Below are positions 31,747 through 40,129 of a DNA stretch of 40,296 nt, piece after piece. How positions within the stretch are numbered: position 1 is the stretch's first letter; the number at the start of each line of letters is the position of its first letter. Origin of the DNA: Thalassotalea sp. 42_200_T64 (GTDB taxonomy: Bacteria; Pseudomonadota; Gammaproteobacteria; Enterobacterales; Alteromonadaceae). Below the pieces are notes generated by a model. That model saw only the letters and a program-made list of their open reading frames with translations, did not search any database and was not told where the DNA came from. Location of the stretch: contig MABC01000060.1 of NCBI GenBank assembly GCA_002162925.1, forward strand, positions 1 through 40,296, read 5' to 3'. The position numbers were made by a program, and so were the translations under genes.

Positions 31747-33333
31747 TTAGTGCTTTTTCCGTGATGATGAGTTTTTTGATGACCGACTGTGCGATGATCT
31801 ACTTTTGTAAGACTTAGATGCCTTGGCCTTGTGGCTTTTACTGTAGTTTTTGTTGCTATAGCTTTTCGTCGCATAACTTTTGCTAGAGCTGCGAGTGGTA
31901 TGTTTGGATGTTTTTACTGCCGTGTTGTAGGTTTTAACCTTTGTACTTCTTTTCGGGACATAACTCTTATTATTATAGCTTTTAGTAGCGCTGACTGAAC
32001 CCCGTTTCGCCGGTTTTGCTGCTGTGTTGTAAGTCTTAGTTTTTGCTCTGTCGGTAGTAGTATAAGACCTATTGGCTTTTGCGGCCTTGTGTTGCTGTTT
32101 GCTATTCGTCACTCGAGTTTTGTTGCTTGTATAACTTTTATAATTTTGCTTTTGGCCATCGCGTTTGGCTTCTCTAACATGGTTTTGGTTGATCATTTTC
32201 GTTTGTAGTTTACCATGGCGGCTAACCTTACTTTGCTTACTCACCTGCCCTGTCTTGTGGTTACGGTTTGTCGTATATTTATTGCTTTTGTTCTTACTTT
32301 TACTGTGATTTTGTTTAGCCATGACATTGCGCTCATGTTTACGCACATGCTTACTTTGCTGCATGCTTGGCCGTTGCGATTTATATTGCGCCGTACTATA
32401 GCGTTTAGTCACCCTATCGCTGTTATAAGCAACACCTTTACGATGTGCAGGGTTATGCTGCCAACGTTTACCACCAGTGCTTTTGGCGACTTTATGGTTA
32501 TTGTGCGGCTTGCCATAACTGGAATGACGCTTATAACCGTGGCTACGACGATGATAATACGAGTGATTATGATGCGAAACTGCCACGTGATGATTTGACC
32601 AATGGAAACTGCTAAACCACCAACCCACTGAAATGTGTACCGCCGGGTGCCAATAAAATGGTGCATGGCTGGTATAATGTGCGCTGGCATAATAAGGACT
32701 ATGGTGTGGGCCCCAGTATGACCAGTACACTGGCGGGTAATAGCCCCAATGCCATGGCCCGTATACCACCCGGGTATCATAATAAGGCACATAAACCACT
32801 TCCTTTTGCACGGGTTGAATGATGATATTGTCATCTTCACGGGTAACTATGACATTTTCCATTTTATCGAGATTACCGGCGGCATCGGCCTGATCGCGCA
32901 GCGTTTGAATGCTAGCCAATACTTGCTCTTCTGCCGCTAAAAACGCATCGCCAAGGCTTCTGGTCCAGTCAAGCTCTGTACTCATTTTTCTGAGCACACC
33001 AGGAAATGACAACAAGGCCAAGACACTGGGATCCCAGTCTTTATTTATTGTTAAGTCGACGATTTGATCATGAGTTAAATCTTTATTGTCTTTAAGCCAG
33101 CGCTCGGCTTCTATCACTTCTAGTGGATAGGTAGAAGCTATGAGGATGTGAGTTAATAAACTGTCTGGATATAAGGCTATAGGTGCCAGTAATTGTGCCA
33201 GTTCGGCTTCACTGGGGATCACCACTTCTGTCGCTTCGGTATTTGCTGGCGCTTGTGTCGCTTGGGCTATGGGTAAAGCCAGGCAGTAAAGCGCACAAAT
33301 TACTGTTGATATTACGGTTGCTAATTGTTTCAT
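31747..33333 (-). CDS. DUF3300 secreted protein with long basic low-complexity tail
   Basis: Function unknown. The start at 33333 (528 aa) is preferred to the upstream in-frame start at 33444: GGAG lies six bases before it and the protein then begins with a signal peptide (hydrophobic 6-23, ending PIAQA). Residues about 44-245 are a DUF3300 domain: SEAELAQLLAPIALYPDSLL, Y-P-L-E-V-I-E-A-E-R-W-L and V-Y-V-P-Y-Y-D. A Trp/Tyr/His-rich stretch follows (about 190-260). The last 270 residues are Lys/Arg/Ser/Thr/Asn/Tyr-rich with degenerate repeats such as KTYNTA and KSY. A PhoP-box-like site with a -10 lies about 70-110 bp upstream. It was probably placed under the neighbouring two-component system. 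Confidence 0.85.
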   Translation of the reverse strand: MKQLATVISTVICALYCLALPIAQATQAPANTEATEVVIPSEAELAQLLAPIALYPDSLLTHILIASTYPLEVIEAERWLKDNKDLTHDQIVDLTINKDWDPSVLALLSFPGVLRKMSTELDWTRSLGDAFLAAEEQVLASIQTLRDQADAAGNLDKMENVIVTREDDNIIIQPVQKEVVYVPYYDTRVVYGPWHWGYYPPVYWSYWGPHHSPYYASAHYTSHAPFYWHPAVHISVGWWFSSFHWSNHHVAVSHHNHSYYHRRSHGYKRHSSYGKPHNNHKVAKSTGGKRWQHNPAHRKGVAYNSDRVTKRYSTAQYKSQRPSMQQSKHVRKHERNVMAKQNHSKSKNKSNKYTTNRNHKTGQVSKQSKVSRHGKLQTKMINQNHVREAKRDGQKQNYKSYTSNKTRVTNSKQQHKAAKANRSYTTTDRAKTKTYNTAAKPAKRGSVSATKSYNNKSYVPKRSTKVKTYNTAVKTSKHTTRSSSKSYATKSYSNKNYSKSHKAKASKSYKSRSSHSRSSKNSSSRKKH

Positions 33334-33401
33334 AACTTGCTCCATTAACGCTGCCTTGGTTACTGCCTTAATTACTGTGATTAGGCAATATGGCTGTAAC
33401 G

Positions 33402-33443
33402 ATAAGGCATTATAAAATAGGCAAACTGAACGTAAGCTGAACA
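33402..33443 (-). promoter_or_regulatory. PhoP-box-like promoter of the DUF3300 gene
   Basis: Minus strand: TGTTCA (33438-33443), 5 bp, CGTTCA (33427-33432), 12 bp, TATAAT (33409-33414 or within one base). The hexamers repeat every 11 bp and stand 12 bp from a perfect -10, with no good -35. This is the activator-dependent layout known for PhoP. Confidence 0.65.
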
Positions 33444-33450
33444 TAACAGA

Positions 33451-33489
33451 AACGAGAAACGAGAAACTAGAGACGAGAAACGAAGAGCG
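33451..33489 (-). repeat. GAAACGA tandem run and dispersed motif copy 3
   Basis: An imperfect tandem of GAAACGA/GAAACTA units (33450-33480) ends in GAGAAACGAAGAGCG (33475-33489). That is the reverse complement of the motif at 3438 and 17381. It lies directly upstream of the DUF3300 promoter. The rest of 33490-33596 shows nothing I recognise. Confidence 0.55.
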
Positions 33490-33596
33490 TGGTCTGGCTC
33501 ATATTTTGTAGCTATTTTTATAACGTACTAGATTAATTTCTCTTTTCTTTTTTGGGACAACTATTGTATAAGTTTAGACTAATGTTGATGGCTTTG

Positions 33597-34970
33597 TTAA
33601 AGGTTGAAACGGATAGTGAATTTTGCGCCGCCGAGTTGTTCGCTGCGGCTTATGTGTAGCTCGCCTTTATAACTGGCCAGTAAGTCTCTAACAATGGCTA
33701 ACCCTATGCCATGACCTTCCTGGTATGTATCGGCTCGAGTTCCGCGGTTTAATATTAATTGCCTTTGCTCCGGGCTAATACCAACACCATCATCCTCGAT
33801 GCTGAGCAACAACTGTGTATTGTTCTGACTCACCTTTAAGACCACTTGTTGTTTCGCCGCTTTGCTGGCGTTATCTAGCAAGTTGCCTAAAATCTCTAAT
33901 AGATCGGCCTCTTCGCCTTTAAATACCGCATATTGATCAACATTACAACGGATGGTTATTTGTTTTGACTGGTAAATTTTATTTAAGGTAGTGACCAATT
34001 TAGTAACGATAGGTTTTATCTTTATGCCTACGTGCCAGGCCGATTCACCGCCACTTTGTGCCCGTTTTAATTGATGTTCGATGGTTTTATTGATTAACGA
34101 TAACTGTTGTTGTGAAGTATCTGATAATTCGTCTTGCGTTTGAATAACCGCCAGCGGTGTTTTTAAACTGTGTGCCAGATTTGATAAGGCATTACGATAG
34201 CGCTTGCGCTGGTTTTGCTCTGTTGCCAATAACGTATTCATCCGGTTGGCAACACGATTTAACTCCAATGGATAGCTGCCCTTTACGGTTTGCGCTTTGC
34301 CCTGCTCTACCTGTTTCAGTTCTTTCTCGATACTTTGAAATGGCTTTAAGGTGAAACTGAGCCAGATAAATTGCACCACCACTAAAACCAAGGTGAGTAA
34401 TAACATCCACCACCACAAGGTGTATTTAAATTGCTTGATCATGGCATCAAATTCGGACAGATCTTTAATGATATGCAAGGTGAGTTGATAGGGATATTCA
34501 TCGTTTAAGGCATCAGTAAAGCTGACGGTGAAACTGTAATCCAGGTGTTTTTTACCAGCTAATTGCAGCGGCTTAAAACTACTTTCGCCAAGTGCAGGCA
34601 TGAACAAGCCTTTTGGTTGTTCAACGCCTAAAAATGACGGCGATGCCCACAAGGTATCACCGTTTTGGCTATTGCTGATTAACGCATACAAACCTGATTC
34701 ATTGACGCTAAACTGGTTGTCTAATAACGCATCAGGCATGATCAGCTGTTGCTGCTCAACCTCGGCAACGGCTAATATTGAATAGCTGTAGGCGGTTAAC
34801 TCATTGCGAACTGAGCTTTGTACTTGCTCACTAAACGCATTCTCTAAAATAAAGCCAATGCTGGGCAATACCAGCATAATGATTAACAAGGCACTAAGCA
34901 TAAGCCGAGCTTGCAGGGAATTTAACCAAAGTTTGCAGCGTTGAAAATAACTATTCATAACATTAGTCAC
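33597..34970 (-). CDS. phoQ: PhoQ-like sensor histidine kinase
   Basis: Inner-membrane sensor kinase. The two membrane helices are at about 23-42 and 185-206, with a periplasmic sensor of about 140 residues between them. A HAMP-like linker (about 207-250) follows. The H-box LAHSLKTPLAVIQ has His267 and is of the PhoQ type (HSLKTPLA). The N-box is GNLLDNASKAA; G-boxes are EDDGVGIS and GHGIGLAIV. The 457 aa length is near PhoQ (486). The listed start is GTG, overlapping the phoP stop by 8 bp; ATG at 34958 is an alternative. Family PhoQ senses low Mg2+, acid and cationic peptides. The signal here is not known, and the acidic patch of E. coli PhoQ is only partly matched. Confidence 0.8.
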   Translation of the reverse strand: MTNVMNSYFQRCKLWLNSLQARLMLSALLIIMLVLPSIGFILENAFSEQVQSSVRNELTAYSYSILAVAEVEQQQLIMPDALLDNQFSVNESGLYALISNSQNGDTLWASPSFLGVEQPKGLFMPALGESSFKPLQLAGKKHLDYSFTVSFTDALNDEYPYQLTLHIIKDLSEFDAMIKQFKYTLWWWMLLLTLVLVVVQFIWLSFTLKPFQSIEKELKQVEQGKAQTVKGSYPLELNRVANRMNTLLATEQNQRKRYRNALSNLAHSLKTPLAVIQTQDELSDTSQQQLSLINKTIEHQLKRAQSGGESAWHVGIKIKPIVTKLVTTLNKIYQSKQITIRCNVDQYAVFKGEEADLLEILGNLLDNASKAAKQQVVLKVSQNNTQLLLSIEDDGVGISPEQRQLILNRGTRADTYQEGHGIGLAIVRDLLASYKGELHISRSEQLGGAKFTIRFNL

Positions 34971-35640
34971 TAAACTGTTTCAGTTTATAGCCATGGCCAC
35001 GCAGGGTTTCGATAAAGCCGTATTGGCCTTGTGGATCGAGCTTTTTGCGTAAGCGCCGGACAAACACTTCAATCACGTTAGAGTCTAGATCGAAATCTTC
35101 GTTATAAATATGTTCGGTCAATTCTGCTTTTGATTTTACTTCACCAACATGCAACAACAAATATTCCAGCAGTTTGTACTCTGAGCTGCTTAGGGATATG
35201 GCTTGCTGTGCAACTTTTACTTCCAAACTTTTGGTATTAATGACCAAAGGGCCGTTACTGATAATTGGACTAGCCTGGCCAACAGAGCGACGAATTAAGG
35301 CATTTAAGCGGGCAAGTAACTCTTCCACCTGAAACGGCTTAACCAAATAATCGTCGGCACCGGCGTCTAACCCCGCAACTTTATCTTGCCAATGATCACG
35401 TGCCGTTAAAATTAAAATGGGAAAATCGATATGTTGGGCTCGCAGGGTTTTAATTAAGCTAATACCATCGATTTTGGGTAGGCCAATATCAATAATGGCG
35501 GCGTCGTAGGGATATTCCGTGCCTTGAAATAACCCGGTTTCACCATCACTGGCAAGATCTACCAAATAGTTGGCTTTGATCAGGTGATTATTTAAATGCT
35601 GTTGTAAGTGTAAATCATCTTCTACTAATAATAAGCGCAT
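34963..35640 (-). CDS. phoP: PhoP-like response regulator
   Basis: OmpR-family transcription factor. The receiver domain has Asp8, Asp9, phospho-acceptor Asp51 (IIDIGLP), Thr79 and Lys101. LTARDHWQDKV closely resembles the PhoP sequence around ARESWQDKV. The winged-helix output domain is at about 125-222, with VRRLRKKLDP and LRGHGYKL. The start at 35640 (225 aa) is preferred over 35682: it begins MRLLLVEDD as in the family, has AAGG upstream and leaves a 13-bp gap after the PepSY gene. It overlaps phoQ. It probably binds the TTCA direct repeats found at three nearby promoters, including its own operon's. Confidence 0.85.
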   Translation of the reverse strand: MRLLLVEDDLHLQQHLNNHLIKANYLVDLASDGETGLFQGTEYPYDAAIIDIGLPKIDGISLIKTLRAQHIDFPILILTARDHWQDKVAGLDAGADDYLVKPFQVEELLARLNALIRRSVGQASPIISNGPLVINTKSLEVKVAQQAISLSSSEYKLLEYLLLHVGEVKSKAELTEHIYNEDFDLDSNVIEVFVRRLRKKLDPQGQYGFIETLRGHGYKLKQFSD

Positions 35641-35653
35641 AGTGATACCTTGA

Positions 35654-35950
35654 TTAGCCCTGCATTTTTCCGGTTTTTGCATTCACATAAACTGAAATAA
35701 TGTGACCATCTTTTTTCAACAGTTTCACTCGATAGCCCGATTTATCTTTCATCCCTTTTACACTTAGCACTTTACCGCCGTAGCGCTGTTTTACCATTTT
35801 TGCGGCTTGCTTTGAGCTTCTAACCTTGTTTGCTGCGGTTTTTTCGATGTGTACTCTTGCGCTATTTTGTTCAGCATCTAGGTGCAACTTAGCAAGACTA
35901 AGCGGCGAAGCAAGAACACAAGCAAGGACAAAAAAGACAACAGTTTTCAT
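35654..35950 (-). CDS. Secreted PepSY-domain protein, first gene of the phoPQ operon
   Basis: A 98 aa protein with a signal peptide (1-20, ending LSLAK) and a single PepSY-type domain (about 43-98: AAKMVKQRYGGKVLSVKGMK, then GYRVKLLKKDGHIISVYVNAKTGKM). PepSY domains are small periplasmic folds often found as inhibitors or next to sensor kinases. AGGTG lies seven bases before the ATG. Only 13 bp separate it from phoP, so the order PepSY-phoP-phoQ forms one operon from the promoter at about 36078-36112. A role in tuning PhoQ is possible but inferred from position alone. Confidence 0.88.
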   Translation of the reverse strand: MKTVVFFVLACVLASPLSLAKLHLDAEQNSARVHIEKTAANKVRSSKQAAKMVKQRYGGKVLSVKGMKDKSGYRVKLLKKDGHIISVYVNAKTGKMQG

Positions 35951-36077
35951 GAATTACACCTAAACAAGTTAATAGGGTGAGCGTTAGCCCAGTGTAAAAG
36001 ATTGAAACATTTAAATAAACCCGCATCTTTGCTCAATTTTAATCATCAAGTATAGATAGTGACGGATGCGAGGTTAC

Positions 36078-36112
36078 AGCATAAACAACATAAGCTGAAT
36101 ATTTGCTGAACA
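36078..36112 (-). promoter_or_regulatory. PhoP-box-like promoter of PepSY-phoP-phoQ
   Basis: Minus strand: TGTTCA (36107-36112), 5 bp, TATTCA (36096-36101), 12 bp, TATGCT (36078-36083). It has the same geometry as the sites at 33402 and 36202, implying autoregulation. The leader would be about 120 nt. Confidence 0.6.
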
Positions 36113-36114
36113 AC

Positions 36115-36145
36115 GCAGAATTTTATCCATCCATGGAAATTCTGC
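36115..36145. promoter_or_regulatory. Inverted repeat between the two divergent PhoP-type promoters
   Basis: GCAGAATTT (36115-36123) and AAATTCTGC (36137-36145), a perfect 9-bp pair around a 13-bp loop. It lies between the two activator sites, so it may be an operator for a second regulator. Confidence 0.45.
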
Positions 36146-36201
36146 ATACAGTTCATCCCTGAACAAAAGCGATGGCGTAAATTATTGAGTAAATAAATAC
36201 C

Positions 36202-36236
36202 CGTTCAGCGAGTGTTCAGTTTCAATGGCGTTAAAT
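36202..36236 (+). promoter_or_regulatory. PhoP-box-like promoter of the anchored acidic protein gene
   Basis: CGTTCA (36202-36207), 5 bp, TGTTCA (36213-36218), 12 bp, TTAAAT (36231-36236). The -10 is a weak match, but the spacing is exactly that of the other two sites. Confidence 0.6.
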
Positions 36237-36267
36237 ATGGGTAAAGCAAAACCTAAAGGTGAACATT

Positions 36268-37230
36268 ATGACTCAGTTAAATCCATTGCATCAACACTCA
36301 TGGCAGGCAAAACATGAACAACCGAAAAAGTCGGTTTGGGCCAATAAAACAACTTGGGCAGAAAAACTGCACTGTCCAAAAAAATTCAATCTTACCGACA
36401 AGTTTTTATTAACCACCTTAGCGGTCTTGCTGTTTCTCTTAGCGATTCAAATAGTGATGTTTATGTTTGGCTTTAACCAGGTTCATGCCGCCGAGCCAAC
36501 AACGGCCAAGGTCGCAAAAACGGTTTCTTATGGGCAATTAAATAAAAACTTTAACACTGAGTCTCGAGCAAATTTTGCCAAACAAAGCAGAACGATTGCT
36601 ATCACTGACCAATCTCTAGGGAACAGCACTGGCAAAACCAGAGCCGAGATGCAAAATGAGAAAACATTAAACTTTACCAGCACTAACACCAACACAAGCA
36701 AGAGTAAGTTAGCCAGTAAAGGTTATTTTCACGAGTTTGCGATTTATGATGCCAGCAGTTTTTTATTCGACGATTTAGATCAGGACGGTTATTACCAAAC
36801 CTTTAGCGTGGTATTTGATGCGGACGTGATAAGTAACAACCCATTTGAGCCAGCCTATGTCTATGCCGAGTTATATTTAAGCCAAGATGGTGGTCCATGG
36901 ACCCATTACTTTAGCACCGAGGTGTTTGAAATTATTGGTGAAAACATTGAAGATGAATACGAAGTAATGACCACCCTTTATGAAGGCTACCAAAGCGATG
37001 AATATGATGTGTTAATCGATTTGTACGAGGTTGACTATCCCGGTATTGTTGCCACTTTCAGTTCGGATGATAGCGACTCGTTATATGCACTACCGCTAGA
37101 AAGCGATGATTATGATCATGACTATGATGATGATTACGACGACGATCACCATCACGGTGGCGGTATATCAATAATGGCTGTTTTATCATTATTGCTGCTT
37201 GTAGGCTTCAGACTGAGATTGAATGAGTAA
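36268..37230 (+). CDS. Secreted acidic protein with GlyGly-type C-terminal anchor
   Basis: Function unknown. The protein has 320 aa from ATG 36268 (AAGGTG upstream; a GTG three codons earlier is less likely). A long basic N-terminus precedes a hydrophobic segment (46-68) ending VHAAE, which looks like a long signal peptide. Residues about 150-275 form the recognisable domain: FHEFAIYDASSFLFDDLDQDG, then AELYLSQDGG and LYEGYQSDEYDVLIDLYE. It resembles what I recall as the choice-of-anchor H family. A D/Y/H-rich tract (about 275-296) then leads to GGG, a hydrophobic helix and a short RLRLNE tail, like a GlyGly-CTERM sorting signal. It is divergent from the PepSY-phoPQ operon. Confidence 0.75.
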   Translation: MTQLNPLHQHSWQAKHEQPKKSVWANKTTWAEKLHCPKKFNLTDKFLLTTLAVLLFLLAIQIVMFMFGFNQVHAAEPTTAKVAKTVSYGQLNKNFNTESRANFAKQSRTIAITDQSLGNSTGKTRAEMQNEKTLNFTSTNTNTSKSKLASKGYFHEFAIYDASSFLFDDLDQDGYYQTFSVVFDADVISNNPFEPAYVYAELYLSQDGGPWTHYFSTEVFEIIGENIEDEYEVMTTLYEGYQSDEYDVLIDLYEVDYPGIVATFSSDDSDSLYALPLESDDYDHDYDDDYDDDHHHGGGISIMAVLSLLLLVGFRLRLNE

Positions 37231-37332
37231 AATATCTGAAAATATTGGCTGATTACATTAGAAATAAACACTGAACAACGTTAAAATAACCACATATAAA
37301 GCAAATCAATACCAACAATAAACGGAAATTTT

Positions 37333-38697
37333 ATGTCTCTTTCAGTGGTTATCTTAGCAGCGGGTAAAGGCACCCGAATGCGCTCAAATCTGCCAAAAGT
37401 ATTACACCCAGTTGCCCATCAATCTATGCTAGAACACGTAATCGATTCGGCACGCTCAGTAAATAGCGATAATATCTATTTGGTTTACGGCTTTGGTGGC
37501 GAATTATTGCAACAACGCATTCAAGGTGACGACTTAACTTTTGTTGAACAAGCGCAGCAACTAGGTACCGGTCACGCCGTGGATATGGCAAGTCCATTCT
37601 TAAAAGATGATGAAGATGTATTAGTGCTTTACGGTGATGTGCCACTGACCAAAGTATCAACTATTGAGAAACTGATCAACGCCAAACAAAAGGATGGCAT
37701 GTCATTACTTACGGTAAACCTGGCGAACCCAACAGGCTATGGCCGTATTGTACGTTTAAGTGGTAATGTGGTTGGTATTGTTGAACAAAAAGATGCAACT
37801 GCAGAGCAACTTACCATTACGGAGTGCAATACTGGTATTTTGCTCGCCAATGGGGGGGATTTAAAGCGTTGGTTAGGCAACCTTTCCAACGAAAATGCCC
37901 AGGGTGAATACTACTTAACCGATATTATTGCCATGGCACACGGTGAAGGTAAAAGTATTCATACCGCCCATCCTGAAACTGAAATTGAAGTGGAGGGTGC
38001 CAATAATCGCGTACAACTTGCCAATTTAGAAAGAGCTTATCAATTAAGAAAAGCGGAAGAATTAATGATCGCTGGCGCTAGCTTGCGTGATCCAAACCGA
38101 ATAGACATCCGTGGCAATGTAACCGTTGGCAGTGAAGTACTAATTGATGTGAACTGCATTTTTGAAGGCAATGTAAGTTTGGCTGATGACGTAGCCATAG
38201 GTGCCAACTGTATTATAATTAATAGCCAAATAGGCCAAGGCGCCACCATAAAGCCAAACAGTATTATTGAAAATGCCATTATTGGTGAACTTTGTTCCGC
38301 TGGACCGTTTGCCAGAATTCGTCCGGGTACGATAATGAAAGCTGGCTCACATGTGGGAAATTTTGTTGAAATGAAAAATACCATCATGCGCGAAGGCGCC
38401 AAAGCTGGCCACTTAACCTATTTAGGCGATGCTGATATCGGTAAAAAAGTAAACATTGGTGCCGGTACCATTACCTGTAACTACGATGGTGTAAACAAAT
38501 CAAAAACTATCATCAAAGATGGTGCCTTTATTGGTTCGAATGCTTCATTAGTGGCCCCGGTAACGATTGGCGAAATGGCAACAACAGGTGCTGGCTCGAC
38601 CATTGCCAAAGACGTTGAAGACAATACCTTAGCAGTAACACGTGCCAAGCAACGTAATATTCAAGGCTGGGCAAGACCAACAAAGAAAGCAATATAA
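37333..38697 (+). CDS. glmU: Bifunctional GlcNAc-1-P uridyltransferase / GlcN-1-P acetyltransferase
   Basis: Makes UDP-GlcNAc for peptidoglycan and LPS. The N-terminal pyrophosphorylase domain has [19 protein letters not shown] (8-26), and later YGDVPL and QLGTGHAV. A left-handed beta-helix (about 250-430) of hexapeptide repeats carries the acetyltransferase, with [21 protein letters not shown] and CNYDGVNK. The 454 aa length is normal (E. coli 456). In many gammaproteobacteria glmS follows glmU after the atp operon; here an integron remnant follows. Confidence 0.97.
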   Translation: MSLSVVILAAGKGTRMRSNLPKVLHPVAHQSMLEHVIDSARSVNSDNIYLVYGFGGELLQQRIQGDDLTFVEQAQQLGTGHAVDMASPFLKDDEDVLVLYGDVPLTKVSTIEKLINAKQKDGMSLLTVNLANPTGYGRIVRLSGNVVGIVEQKDATAEQLTITECNTGILLANGGDLKRWLGNLSNENAQGEYYLTDIIAMAHGEGKSIHTAHPETEIEVEGANNRVQLANLERAYQLRKAEELMIAGASLRDPNRIDIRGNVTVGSEVLIDVNCIFEGNVSLADDVAIGANCIIINSQIGQGATIKPNSIIENAIIGELCSAGPFARIRPGTIMKAGSHVGNFVEMKNTIMREGAKAGHLTYLGDADIGKKVNIGAGTITCNYDGVNKSKTIIKDGAFIGSNASLVAPVTIGEMATTGAGSTIAKDVEDNTLAVTRAKQRNIQGWARPTKKAI

Positions 38698-38717
38698 CCG
38701 ATTCGAAAAGAATTAAA

Positions 38718-38750
38718 ATTTAGCCTGCAAAATGCCGGCTTTTTAGTTTT
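38718..38750. terminator. Intrinsic terminator between glmU and the integrase remnant
   Basis: AGCC (38722-38725) plus GC, loop AAAAT, GC plus GGCT (38737-38740), followed by TTTT and further T-rich sequence. The stem is short with one internal mismatch. Confidence 0.6.
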
Positions 38751-38755
38751 TACCT

Positions 38756-39573
38756 TTATAGTAAATCAGATAAAGGACTAAGCACCCCACTCGCGCCGCG
38801 CTCAATCACATGCGTATATATTTGTGTAGTTCGTACATCACTATGGCCCAGTTGCTCTTGTACCGTTCTTATATCAGCACCACGCTGTAATAGATGCGTG
38901 GCAAATGAATTTCTCATTGTATGGCAGGTAACTCTTTTCTATATTTTAGCTTTTTGCGCGGTACTTCGTACGGATTTTTGTATTGAACTATGGTCTATAT
39001 GATGGCGCCTTAATGCCCCACTGTCAGGATCGTTACTTAACCTATTCGAAGGGAAAAGATAATGCCAACCCAATTGCTTTTGTGCATTTGGATATTTTTT
39101 AGCTAGTGCATACGGTAACCAAACACCACCATATTCAGTGTTTTTTAGATCTTGGTTAACAAAACTAGCAGCTTTGGCTATTTGCACTTTAAGTGACGAC
39201 AGTAATTCTTTGGCCAAAGTTACCCTTCTATTCTTACCACCTTTGCCTTGCCAAACCTGCAATGAAACATAGTAAAAATCAATATTTTGTACTCTTAACC
39301 GGACGACTTCCATTAACCTTAAGCCGCTGCCATACATCAGCTGACAAGGCAAAACCATTTTGGGAGGTAAATGATCAAAAAACGTTTTTATTTCCTGCTT
39401 GGTTAAAACAACGGGTAGTTTGGTTGGAGCACTGCTTTTATTGAAATTTAAATTAAGTGTTAGCGGCTTCAATAAAACATCTCTGTAAACAAAAACCAGA
39501 GCGTTTAAAGCAAGCGCTTGTGTTCTTGGTGCCACATGTATTCTTTTACAGAAAGTAAAAATTTAAATTTCAT
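38756..39573 (-). pseudogene. intI: Integron integrase IntI, inactivated
   Basis: Tyrosine recombinase of integrons. The main frame (38939-39535) has LPVVLTKQEI, GSGLR with the box I Arg, GKGGKNRR, and the IntI-specific stretch GVWLPYALAKKYPNAQ through DPDSGALRRHHI. An amber codon (38939-38941) then interrupts it. After it the same frame continues to TAA 38756: [28 protein letters not shown], so box II His/Arg, the later His and the nucleophilic Tyr survive. The original start is probably ATG 39573 (MKFKFLLSVKEYM, AAGGAA upstream). About 60 codons are missing after it and the reading frame changes. So there are two independent lesions. Confidence 0.88.
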
Positions 39574-39810
39574 AACTTGAATTCCTTTTCAAATAATAAA
39601 AACTAAGTATAGAATAATAAATTTAAAAAAATCTGCATTTCTATCAATAAATAAGGGTTATATCCTTTATCCAACAACCCTAATATATAGCGCTTTGAAT
39701 TTACTGAAATAAAAGCTAAAGTGATGATATAAATAAAATGAAGACGGTTAATCCTTAAGTACAAATGATGATTATTTCCGTCTAATAAGTTAGCTGTATA
39801 GGGAATATGC
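39574..39810. other. Region upstream of intI, expected position of attI
   Basis: It is AT-rich with no gene. In an integron this segment would hold Pc, PintI and attI. I found no GTTRRRY core on the plus strand that stands out. A single ATCCAAC (39669-39675) fits the core pattern on the minus strand but is expected by chance. Confidence 0.3.
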
Positions 39811-40110
39811 GTGAATCGGAATCAAGTTATTTTCATAGGAATAATGCTTTTTCTTCCGTTTATCTTTTTGCTACTTTCTAAGTTAGATTCAGATAGAGCC
39901 TTAATATGGTTCATGTTACACCAAGGATATTATTCACTTATAGGTTGGATTGGTGAGCCATTTTTCAAGCCAGATTCTGAAATCATGTTTGTTGTAAAAA
40001 TATCAGGTCGTATTCTAGCTGTTGTTGTCTATTCATTATTATTAGTTGGTTTTATATATTTAAAACGTAAAGTCTTTGGTGGCAAATACAACTATAAGGC
40101 AATTAAATAG
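39811..40110 (+). CDS. Small membrane protein of unknown function, possible integron cassette gene
   Basis: A 99 aa frame from GTG 39811 with AGGGA about six bases upstream. Hydrophobic helices are at about 5-23 and 68-86, with a weaker aromatic segment at 38-50. The C-terminus is basic (K-R-K-V-F-G-G-K). No family recognised. Its position just beyond a degraded intI, transcribed away from it, and its low GC fit a captured gene cassette, but no convincing attC is seen. Confidence 0.6.
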   Translation: MNRNQVIFIGIMLFLPFIFLLLSKLDSDRALIWFMLHQGYYSLIGWIGEPFFKPDSEIMFVVKISGRILAVVVYSLLLVGFIYLKRKVFGGKYNYKAIK

Positions 40111-40129
40111 GACAAATAACGCTGTCATA

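Noticed and set aside
32580..32595. CACGTG in the DUF3300 gene as a third parS
   Set aside because: The flanking TGTT and AACA half-sites are absent.
32215..32840. Two long open frames (127 and 143 aa) in other frames of the DUF3300 gene
   Set aside because: They arise from the skewed His/Lys/Tyr codon composition; no start signals or recognisable domains.
39669..39675. ATCCAAC as an integron core site (reverse GTTRRRY)
   Set aside because: The pattern is degenerate enough to occur by chance about once per kb on each strand, and the orientation is opposite to that expected for cassettes to the right.
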